From NCBI GenBank assembly GCA_964363695.1, contig CAYIJI010000024.1, positions 1 through 17,012 on the forward strand: a stretch of DNA of 17,012 nt. Direction: 5' to 3'. Under the pieces are notes generated by a model. The model ran no database searches. It saw nothing but the letters and a program-made list of their open reading frames with translations, and had not been told where the DNA came from. Within the stretch, counting starts at the first letter, position 1. Every line of letters starts with the position of its first letter. Of this stretch, positions 11,650 to 17,012 are shown one piece after another. Position numbers and translations under genes: made by a program. Source of the DNA: JAMCZZ01 sp964363695 (GTDB taxonomy: Bacteria; Patescibacteriota; UBA1384; XYA2-FULL-43-10; 1-14-0-10-43-13).

Positions 11650-13809
11650 TCATGTCGGTTCTTTCTTTAAAAAGATCCGAGCGATTCTTAGCTCTTCGTA
11701 GGAGTATTTTTTATTCAAAAGATTGAATGCTGGAGAAAGAGCGTCCAGTGTTGTTTTATTGAAAGCAGAGGTTATTTCGGCAATTTTTTTCTTTTCTGGT
11801 CTCAGGTATTCAATATTTAGCATGGAATCATTGGCGGCAATTTTTTCGAGGTGGTTGGCGATAGTATCCGCAGTCAAACCCCGGAGCTTAGCTATTTTGG
11901 CAAGAGGCAATTTCTGCTCAATTAGTTTTTTGGTTTCAGCATAAGTGCCGTTGATCCCACTACTGCGGGTCCTTCCGCGCTCGTGTTCAATCCCTCTCCC
12001 GATCTCCCTTGACTTACTCGATAAGTTATTTTTGACAGAATAATTTTTAATGATTTCAATAAATCGATCACCGAATCGGTTTAACTTGGACTCGCCGACA
12101 CCGGAAATATCGGCAAAACTTGCTAAATCTTGCGGCAGGTAATGAGCCATTTCAATTAAGGATTTGTCGCCAAAGATGACAAAAGGTGGAACATGCTCAA
12201 GGTCAGCAATGCTTTTTCGGAGGACTCGAAGCTGGTCAAACAGATCTTGTTCAAAAGATAGGTCGTCCTTAATTCTCCGTTTTGATCGCATCTTGGAATT
12301 GTCCAGAACCTTGGGCAGAGAGATCTGCTCTTTGTTTTTCAAAAAGGTCGCTCCGGCTGGTGCAACTGCCAGTGTAGGGTATTCTAAACCAATTTTGTCG
12401 AGAATCTTTTTTGCGACCAAGATATTGATAAGTTTTTTGATTTCTATATCAGAAAAATCATTGACGATGCCATAGACTGATAATCTCTCGTGCTCTCGCT
12501 CTTTGATCGCTTTGTCGTTTTCTCCCCGTAACACTTTGGCTATGTAGCCGGCGCCATAACGCTGGCCGGTTTTCAGGATGGCGGAAATGATTTTTTGGGC
12601 AATCTCAGTGCCGTCGAATTCTTCGTGTGTCGAGAGACAAATGTCACAATTATTACATTTCTCCGGAGAATTCTCGCCGAAATATTTTAAAAGATAGCCT
12701 CGGCGGCAAGTATAAATCTCACAATAGTCGAGCATTTCCTTTAGTTTTATTTGAGCCTTCTGTCTTTCATTCTCATCTTCAATTTGGTTAATAAAGAAGT
12801 CCTGCTTTATCTTATCTCCATATGAATAAAAAAGAACACATTTGCTCGGCAGTCCGTCTCGGCCGGCACGACCAGTTTCCTGGTAATAACCCTCAATCGT
12901 CTTAGGCAAATCATAATGGACTACAAGACGGACGTCGGGTTTGTCTATGCCCATCCCAAAAGCGATAGTAGCAACTATTATTGGAATTTCATCGTGGATA
13001 AATTTATCTTGAGTTGCTTGCCGCAGTTCACTGCTAAGCCCGGCATGGTAGGGCAAGGCTGCATAGCCCTCTCTTGAAATATCTTGAGCCAATGACTCGG
13101 TGTCCTTGCGTGAAAAGCAATAGATTATGACAGATTTATCCTTGTATTCTTCGAGATAATTGAGGAGCTTGGAGTAGGCTTGTCTTTTGGGTTCAACCTG
13201 ATAAGTTAAATTTGGCCGATTGAAACTCGTAATAAAGGTTTTGGCCTTCTCTAATTTCAACTGATTGATAATGTCTTGCCGCACTCTTTTTGTAGCCGTT
13301 GCTGTTAGTGCAATGACTGGAGTTTTGGGGAAATCGGCTCGAAGCATTGCAAGGTTCCGATAATCCGGTCGAAAGTCGTGTCCCCACTCGGAAATACAGT
13401 GAGCTTCATCGACAGCAATCAAACTTATATTTAGAGTACTCAAAAACTGGCGGAATGAAGAAACGGCCAGCCGCTCGGGCGCCAAATAGAGCAACTTAAC
13501 TTCACCTTTATGAATGCGAGATTGAATATCTTTAATTTCGGAAGCGTTCTGACTGCTGTTGATAAACTCGGCGGAGATACCATTGGTTTTCAGTGCGTCA
13601 ACCTGATCCTTCATTAGAGCGATTAAAGGAGAAATCACCAGCGTGATTCCAGGCAATTTTAGAGCCGGTAATTGGTAGCAAAGCGACTTGCCGCCGCCGG
13701 TCGGCATCAGAACAAATGAATCTTCTCCTGATAAAACATTATCAATTATCGAAGACTGTCCCGGTCGGAATTGATCGTAACCAAAATGTTTTTTCAACAA
13801 TAAAAGCAT
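11650..13809 (-). CDS. recQ: ATP-dependent DNA helicase RecQ
   Basis: 719 residues. 3'-5' helicase for recombination and replication-fork repair. Domains: Q-motif-like FGYDQFRPGQ (9-18); Walker A TGGGKS (37-42); DEAH box VDEAHCISEWGHDFRPDY (133-150); ALTATAT; FNRPNLTYQV; motif VI YYQETGRAGRDG. A Zn site follows: Cys-x(n) in YCEIYTCRRGYLLKYFGE and CNNCDIC. Then RQC; HRDC (about 545-615, with FGDKSLIEMAHYLP and GVGESKLNRFG); and a C-terminal HTH_40-like domain (about 635-719, LPLAKIAKLRGLTADTIANH). ATG 13809 starts at MLLLLKKHFG; the longer in-frame extension to 14031 translates the upstream promoter repeat and is rejected. No Shine-Dalgarno is evident. Confidence 0.95.
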   Translation of the reverse strand: MLLLLKKHFGYDQFRPGQSSIIDNVLSGEDSFVLMPTGGGKSLCYQLPALKLPGITLVISPLIALMKDQVDALKTNGISAEFINSSQNASEIKDIQSRIHKGEVKLLYLAPERLAVSSFRQFLSTLNISLIAVDEAHCISEWGHDFRPDYRNLAMLRADFPKTPVIALTATATKRVRQDIINQLKLEKAKTFITSFNRPNLTYQVEPKRQAYSKLLNYLEEYKDKSVIIYCFSRKDTESLAQDISREGYAALPYHAGLSSELRQATQDKFIHDEIPIIVATIAFGMGIDKPDVRLVVHYDLPKTIEGYYQETGRAGRDGLPSKCVLFYSYGDKIKQDFFINQIEDENERQKAQIKLKEMLDYCEIYTCRRGYLLKYFGENSPEKCNNCDICLSTHEEFDGTEIAQKIISAILKTGQRYGAGYIAKVLRGENDKAIKEREHERLSVYGIVNDFSDIEIKKLINILVAKKILDKIGLEYPTLAVAPAGATFLKNKEQISLPKVLDNSKMRSKRRIKDDLSFEQDLFDQLRVLRKSIADLEHVPPFVIFGDKSLIEMAHYLPQDLASFADISGVGESKLNRFGDRFIEIIKNYSVKNNLSSKSREIGRGIEHERGRTRSSGINGTYAETKKLIEQKLPLAKIAKLRGLTADTIANHLEKIAANDSMLNIEYLRPEKKKIAEITSAFNKTTLDALSPAFNLLNKKYSYEELRIARIFLKKEPT

Positions 13810-13850
13810 GGTTTTATTATGCCAAATTGGAGGGCAGTTAACAAATATAC

Positions 13851-13869
13851 GTGAATATTTATTATTCAC
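13851..13869. promoter_or_regulatory. Palindrome overlapping the recQ -10 region
   Basis: GTGAATATTTATTATTCAC: 7-bp arms GTGAATA / TATTCAC around a 5-bp centre. The candidate -10 lies inside it. Absent from the fic copy of the module, so it is a recQ-specific candidate operator or leader hairpin. Confidence 0.45.
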
Positions 13870-13900
13870 TTTTGTTTTTAATCGCGCAATAATCGCGCAA
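13861..13900 (-). promoter_or_regulatory. Iteron promoter upstream of recQ
   Basis: Two tandem 11-bp units reading TTGCGCGATTA on the minus strand (13900-13879). The downstream TTGCGC is followed after exactly 17 bp by AATAAT (13866-13861), giving -35/-10 spacing. The same module with three units precedes fic. Confidence 0.5.
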
Positions 13901-13910
13901 GAAGATAATA

Positions 13911-13955
13911 ATAAAAGGACCAGCACTAGACTGATCTTTTTATTGGTAGCCTCAA
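13911..13955. repeat. Hairpin plus tRNA-Glu 3'-end direct repeat (distal copy)
   Basis: Matches the tRNA-Glu 3' end and its terminator at 16004-16048. 22 bp are identical (13934-13955 against 16027-16048), including TGGTAGCCTCAA, the last bases of tRNA-Glu with CCA. The hairpin part differs by five transitions. The direct orientation about 2.1 kb apart resembles att sites of an element integrated at the tRNA 3' end. Confidence 0.6.
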
Positions 13956-14032
13956 CGCACTTCCCGTCGAACACTTGTTCGATTGGTTGAACCAATTTAT
14001 GAATGCTTTTGATAATTAAATAAATCGACAAA

Positions 14033-15088
14033 TCATTTCAAAACATAAGCGGTTGACGGCCCTTTGCCCTCTTGTACGATTATCCCTAACTCTTTCAGTT
14101 TTGATAGTTTGGATTGTGCGGTACGTCTTGGACAATTGAGGATATCGATAACATCAGTGACCGCTATCTTCCCCATCTGATCGATAAAATCTAAAATAAG
14201 CATCTGATCTTTTTCAAGAAAGATTTTTGATTCAATCTTATTATCGAAATTTCGAAGTGATAAATTAGCAACCTGCGATTTAACTATATAAATTTCTTCC
14301 TTAAATCCCTGAACAAAGTATTCCAGCCAAGAAGTGATATCAGTTCGACGCTCTAAATAATTTTTGCCAACATTTATGGCTTGATAATAACTCGAACGAT
14401 CTTTATTATAATAATCCTCTAGCGCAAATAATCGCCTGAAATCATAACCGCGTTCATACAGAATTAATGTTGCCATTGCTCGAGCCGTTCGACCGTTTCC
14501 GTCTGCAAAAGGGTGTATAGCTGCAATCTCCTGGTGAATTATACCGGCTACCAGAACCGGATTAATATTGTTTTTTTTACTATCATCCAGCCAGTCAAAT
14601 AAATCTTTGCATAAACCGGCTACTAATTTAGACTCTGGGCCGGTATACACAACTTCGTTTAGCAGGCCAGGACGCCGACGCACAATATAGATTGGACCTT
14701 GGCGAAAATGACCAGACTGTTCTTTTGGTAAAGTCTTATGAGTTACAATTCCATGGATTTTCAAAAGAGTCGCGCTATTTATCTTTTTTTTATCTTTTAT
14801 AATTACTTCAATATGTTTAAGAGCTTTAATATAATTTTCAACTTCATAAATATCTCTTTCGGGCGCGTCAATTTTTTTATTTGCAAGCAATTGTTCAACT
14901 TGTTGGACATTGAGAATATTGCCCTCGATTTCCGTTGAACTGTGAGTCATTCTAACCATGGCTTGACGACGAAGCCGGATCTCATTTTTTGGCAACAATT
15001 TGGCACGCGCAATAATCGTCTTTGATTCAGCGATTGAAATTAATATAGATACAATTTTATTTGTGAGATTATATTTTGGAGTAAACAT
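14033..15088 (-). CDS. Fic-domain protein (AMPylase-type) with N-terminal inhibitory helix and C-terminal winged HTH
   Basis: 351 residues. The canonical Fic active-site loop HPFADGNGRTAR (192-203) matches HxFx(D/E)GNGRxxR, so nucleotide transfer (usually AMP from ATP onto a hydroxyl of a target protein) is expected. The autoinhibitory motif (S/T)xxxE(G/N) is present as STEIEG (51-56), which makes it a class II Fic. The flap region is GHFRQGPIYIV. The C-terminus (about 295-351, MLILDFIDQMGKIAVTDVID, then RRTAQSKLSKLKELG) is a winged HTH, as in the Fic/DOC proteins often found in CPR and archaea. ATG 15088 (MFTPKYN) is preferred; a longer frame from TTG 15145 only reads the iteron repeat. A promoter 6 nt upstream implies a leaderless mRNA. 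Confidence 0.93.
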   Translation of the reverse strand: MFTPKYNLTNKIVSILISIAESKTIIARAKLLPKNEIRLRRQAMVRMTHSSTEIEGNILNVQQVEQLLANKKIDAPERDIYEVENYIKALKHIEVIIKDKKKINSATLLKIHGIVTHKTLPKEQSGHFRQGPIYIVRRRPGLLNEVVYTGPESKLVAGLCKDLFDWLDDSKKNNINPVLVAGIIHQEIAAIHPFADGNGRTARAMATLILYERGYDFRRLFALEDYYNKDRSSYYQAINVGKNYLERRTDITSWLEYFVQGFKEEIYIVKSQVANLSLRNFDNKIESKIFLEKDQMLILDFIDQMGKIAVTDVIDILNCPRRTAQSKLSKLKELGIIVQEGKGPSTAYVLK

Positions 15089-15094
15089 AATTTT

Positions 15095-15145
15095 ATCATA
15101 TACTTTTGTTTTTAATCGCGCAATAATCGCGCAATAATCGCGCAA
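15095..15145 (-). promoter_or_regulatory. Iteron promoter upstream of fic
   Basis: Three tandem 11-bp units TTGCGCGATTA (minus strand; 15145-15135, 15134-15124, 15123-15113). The last TTGCGC is 17 bp from TATGAT (15100-15095), a near-consensus -10. Only 6 nt separate the -10 from the fic ATG, so transcription would start at or next to the A of ATG. The period of about one helical turn suggests a bound regulator. Confidence 0.55.
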
Positions 15146-15154
15146 AAAGATAAT

Positions 15155-15186
15155 AAAAAAAAGACTAGTGCTAGACTAGCTTTTTC
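15155..15186. terminator. A/T-flanked hairpin upstream of fic, third copy of the terminator repeat
   Basis: AAAAAGACTAGT-GCTAG-ACTAGCTTTTT, homologous to the hairpins at 13911-13942 and 16006-16034 but without the tRNA tail. Sequence up to the iterons is shared with the recQ copy. It probably isolates fic from upstream transcription. Confidence 0.6.
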
Positions 15187-15517
15187 GTTTTGCCTAAGTA
15201 AAATGCCTAAGGGGACGCTTCATGATTAAGATTAAGCACGGTTTTGACGATAAAAGACGATAAAATGTTATTTCGTGGTTAAACAAGAGAACTATATAAG
15301 ATTTATGAGCAATTAATTAAGTTATCGCCAAAGTCGTATTCAAAAGCGTAGCGTTCCCGAATTCGAATTCTGAGCTGATGGATAATAGAACTAATGCATA
15401 AGATTAAATAACTTTATGGTGGAATGCAGTGTTGCAAGTTAGAAATATTATTGTGAATTCAAACGAGAATATTTATATTCCGAAAATGAGAATCAAATCA
15501 TTTGTTTAGACAGTTTT
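15187..15517. other. Gene-free stretch between fic and the Rid gene
   Basis: No supportable gene on either strand. It holds a short direct repeat GACGATAAAA (twice around 15244-15264) and CAGTGTTGC at about 15428, which recalls the MITE end at 2082, but nothing else that I can assign. It probably contains the decayed interior of the presumed insertion. Confidence 0.5.
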
Positions 15518-15925
15518 CTAACTTATTTTTTCCTTGATGGCAGTAACTTCGATTTCAATTTTGGCACCCTTGCGTGTCATCGCATTTACTTCGACAAGCG
15601 TACTGACTGGCTTGCTTTTTGCAAAATATTTGTCCCGTATTGCCGATACTTTAGTGAAATCATTGATATCCGTAAGAAATATCTGTGCTTTTACAACATC
15701 GTCAAGACTTGATCCAGCGCTATTCAATATTTTTTCTAGCTGCTGAAACACATACTCTGTCTGTTCGTTGATATCATTTGTGATCGCTTCATTATTTTCA
15801 TTTTTTGCGATCTGTTGGCCGGAGACAAAAATAAGTTCCGAATTACCAATATCAATTTTTATTGCAGGAGAGTAGAAACCGCGTGTTTGTTGGTAGTCTT
15901 CTGGATAGATTGATTGTTTAATCAT
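15518..15925 (-). CDS. Rid (YjgF/YER057c/UK114) family protein lacking the RidA catalytic arginine
   Basis: 135 residues, family size. Features: IFVSGQQIAKNENNEAITND, QTEYVFQQLEKILNSAGSSL, DVVKAQIFLTDINDFTKVSAIRDKYF and the C-terminal block PVSTLVEVNAMTRKGAKIEIEVTAI. In RidA imine/enamine deaminases the block reads P-x-R-S/T-x-V-E-V; here the arginine position is Ser (P-V-S-T-L-V-E-V), while the distal Glu (IEIE) is kept. That places it with non-RidA Rid subfamilies, whose substrates are mostly unknown, so deaminase activity should not be assumed. AGAGGA (15931-15936) precedes the ATG by 5 nt. TTGACG at 15971-15966 may be a -35, but no good -10 follows. The gene lies between tRNA-Glu and fic. 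Confidence 0.88.
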   Translation of the reverse strand: MIKQSIYPEDYQQTRGFYSPAIKIDIGNSELIFVSGQQIAKNENNEAITNDINEQTEYVFQQLEKILNSAGSSLDDVVKAQIFLTDINDFTKVSAIRDKYFAKSKPVSTLVEVNAMTRKGAKIEIEVTAIKEKIS

Positions 15926-16005
15926 TTTTTTCCTCTGTTTAATACTAATATTATTATCTCAGTAGCGTCAATATTCCTAGTTCTAACCTACCAATAAGGT
16001 ATAAT

Positions 16006-16034
16006 AAAAAGACTAGTACTGGACTAATCTTTTT
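16006..16034. terminator. Intrinsic terminator of the tRNA-Lys/tRNA-Glu transcript
   Basis: AAAAAGACTAGT-ACTGG-ACTAATCTTTTT, starting 2 bp after the encoded CCA of tRNA-Glu and usable in both directions. It is the best-preserved of three copies in the window. Confidence 0.75.
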
Positions 16035-16036
16035 AT

Positions 16037-16111
16037 TGGTAGCCTCAAGGGGAATCGAACCCCTGTTACCACATTGAAAGCGTGGTGTCCTAACCACTAG
16101 ACGATGAGGCC
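16037..16111 (-). tRNA. tRNA-Glu (anticodon UUC)
   Basis: Acceptor GGCCTCA / TGAGGCT (G1-U72), D-arm TCGTCTAGTGGTTAGGACA, anticodon stem CCACG / TGTGG with loop CTTTCAA giving UUC, T-arm AGGGG-TTCGATT-CCCCT, discriminator A, encoded CCA. Eight bases separate it from tRNA-Lys upstream, so they share a transcript. Its U34 anticodon is not a Q34 target. Its 3' end is duplicated at 13944-13955. Confidence 0.96.
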
Positions 16112-16119
16112 TCATTTTT

Positions 16120-16194
16120 TGGTGGACCCGGAGCGACTCGAACGCTCAACCAATGGATTAAGAGTCCACTGCTCTACCTTTGAGCTACGGATCC
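16120..16194 (-). tRNA. tRNA-Lys (anticodon CUU)
   Basis: Acceptor GGATCCG / CGGGTCC, D-arm GCTC-AAAGGTA-GAGC, anticodon stem GTGGA / TCCAT with loop CTCTTAA giving CUU (reads AAG), T-arm GAGCG-TTCGAGT-CGCTC, discriminator A and encoded CCA. It begins only 3 nt after the stop codon of the HTH gene, so its 5' end must be cut from a protein-coding transcript. Confidence 0.96.
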
Positions 16195-16197
16195 ATA

Positions 16198-16851
16198 TTA
16201 TTTAATATGAAGTTGTTCCATCCACGTCAATATTCGATGCAGTAAATTTTTATTATTTACTCTAATTTTACATGTGCCGTGATACAGAATATTTTTTCTA
16301 TGCCCAGTTCCTTCTTTTTTAAACATGCTTTTCGTAAATTGTCCCAGCGGAATTCCAGAAATATCTGACCAATATTTTTTTATTGCAATTTCGTTCTGCC
16401 CTGAATGATAAAAAACACTTGCTCTAAATTTATTATCTTCAACACCACAGACCTTCCTGAACCATAACATTCCGATTTTAATTATTTCAGGGTCGGAATT
16501 TGTTATATCCACAACATTTTTCTTCGTACCCTCAGCCCAATATAACATTGTTCCAATATCTTTCAAACGCACGAGATTATTTTTATCTAGTGGTTCAATC
16601 TCTACTAAAGACTGTTGCTTAATAACTGCAATTTCTTTTTGCCTCTTAACTTTGTTAGCCAACGCACCCAGTTTATAGCCTAAATTTTGTTTTCTAATGC
16701 TTATTTTTTGCTCTTGGGATAGCTGAATGTTTTGGCACCACAGATGGGCAGTACTTTTTGCAATCTGCAAATCGCAAGCAATTTTACTTAGGGTGTTGCC
16801 GTTTCTGCGCATCTCTTTCGCTTTACCAATTTTTTCTAGTCTATCAATCAT
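16198..16851 (-). CDS. HTH protein with LAGLIDADG-like C-terminal region
   Basis: 217 residues. N-terminal resolvase/transposase-type helix-turn-helix (about 8-42: KAKEMRRNGNTLSKIACDLQ, then IAKSTAHLWCQNI). The C-terminal region starting GTMLYWAEGTKKN, followed by DITNSDPEIIKIGMLWFRKV, SGIPLGQF and LLHRILTWMEQL, follows the pattern of compact LAGLIDADG-like endonuclease proteins ('YWAEG-K...NSDP...FW..I-G-P...F') often found as stand-alone genes in CPR and archaea. Nuclease activity is not shown: the helix L-Y-W-A-E-G departs from the consensus, though the Glu could be the acidic residue. ATG 16851 has a consensus-like promoter upstream but no Shine-Dalgarno. The gene runs directly into tRNA-Lys, so it may be a mobile or domesticated gene at a tRNA locus. 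Confidence 0.65.
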   Translation of the reverse strand: MIDRLEKIGKAKEMRRNGNTLSKIACDLQIAKSTAHLWCQNIQLSQEQKISIRKQNLGYKLGALANKVKRQKEIAVIKQQSLVEIEPLDKNNLVRLKDIGTMLYWAEGTKKNVVDITNSDPEIIKIGMLWFRKVCGVEDNKFRASVFYHSGQNEIAIKKYWSDISGIPLGQFTKSMFKKEGTGHRKNILYHGTCKIRVNNKNLLHRILTWMEQLHIK

Positions 16852-16883
16852 ATAATGTTATTAAATCTTACTGCCATATAACC

Positions 16884-16911
16884 ATTATACTATCGTTCGC
16901 ATTATTATCAA
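16884..16911 (-). promoter_or_regulatory. Sigma70 promoter for the HTH gene and the two tRNAs
   Basis: -35 TTGATA (16911-16906), 16-bp spacer, -10 TATAAT (16889-16884). It lies 32 bp before the HTH ATG. As no other promoter is evident before tRNA-Lys, it probably drives HTH, tRNA-Lys and tRNA-Glu. Confidence 0.65.
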
Positions 16912-16975
16912 AGTGCTAATTCAACTAGATATTTACTAGCAACCCGAAGGTAAAAACATAATAAATGGTATTAAC

Positions 16976-16997
16976 CCCAGGGCAAGCCCTGGACCCT
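16976..16997. repeat. Short GC-rich hairpin at the window end
   Basis: CCAGGG-CAAG-CCCTGG, perfect 6-bp stem. It lacks a U-tract and could be part of another palindromic repeat cut by the window. The central GCAAGC resembles the loop of the 7491-7520 hairpin. Confidence 0.4.
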
Positions 16998-17012
16998 TCC
17001 GAACAGGAACCA

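Noticed and set aside
13879..13900. TTGCGCGATTA units as a CRISPR array or replication origin
   Set aside because: The units are directly adjacent without spacers, only two or three copies, and sit at promoters; no DnaA boxes or replication gene nearby.
13810..14031. RecQ N-terminal extension of 74 residues
   Set aside because: It translates the promoter and terminator repeat (IIARLKTKV also appears before Fic for the same reason), not conserved protein.
15089..15145. Fic N-terminal extension starting at TTG 15145
   Set aside because: It reads through the three TTGCGCGATTA units and the candidate -10 box.
15424..15445. Second MITE end (CAGTGTTGC)
   Set aside because: Only nine bases match the 2081-2097 end and no inverted partner was found.

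Overview
The window is AT-rich bacterial chromosome with short intergenic gaps. It encodes bacterial housekeeping proteins (RsmH, SmpB, HU, RNase Y, YmdB, RecQ) and three tRNA genes with encoded CCA ends. The gene mix, small auxiliary proteins (GIY-YIG, RHH/PIN, Fic, Rid) and standard stop codons would fit a Candidate Phyla Radiation (Patescibacteria)-type genome. That placement is inference: there is no rRNA or marker tree here.

Layout. 1-467 (-): frameshifted queuosine-precursor transporter. 657-1679 (-): Lys-rich membrane-anchored protein of unknown function, with a promoterless paralogous remnant at 1699-1935. 2081-2192: MITE-like element. 2224-4319 (+): rsmH, a GIY-YIG protein bracketed by 23-bp direct repeats, and queH. 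4508-7361 (-): DUF881, DUF881, AI-2E family permease and smpB, packed as one operon. 7381-7704: tRNA-Arg(CCU) inside a dense cluster of structured repeats. 7845-10607 (-): HU, then the rny-ymdB pair. 10873-11567 (+): RHH antitoxin and PIN toxin with its own promoter and operator-like palindrome. 11650-15088 (-): recQ and fic, each preceded by a related terminator-plus-promoter repeat. 15518-16851 (-): a Rid-family protein, tRNA-Glu(UUC), tRNA-Lys(CUU), and an HTH/LAGLIDADG-like protein.

Functional links. QueH and the YhhQ-type transporter both belong to queuosine (tRNA Q34) salvage or synthesis, but the transporter is frameshifted here. RNase Y and YmdB form a conserved pair linked to RNA turnover. 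Fic and RHH-PIN are accessory regulatory or toxin-type genes.

The most unusual signal is not a gene but the density of small palindromic elements. One family (ends TGTCATYCC / GGGATGACA) occurs in intergenic DNA and has also entered rsmH (about 48 extra residues) and queH (about 20 extra residues) without breaking the frame. Another palindrome interrupts a duplicated tRNA-Arg 5' half. Two tandem hairpins beside tRNA-Arg keep the same internal loop while their stems differ by compensating changes. A hairpin-plus-11-bp-iteron promoter module is duplicated upstream of recQ and fic.
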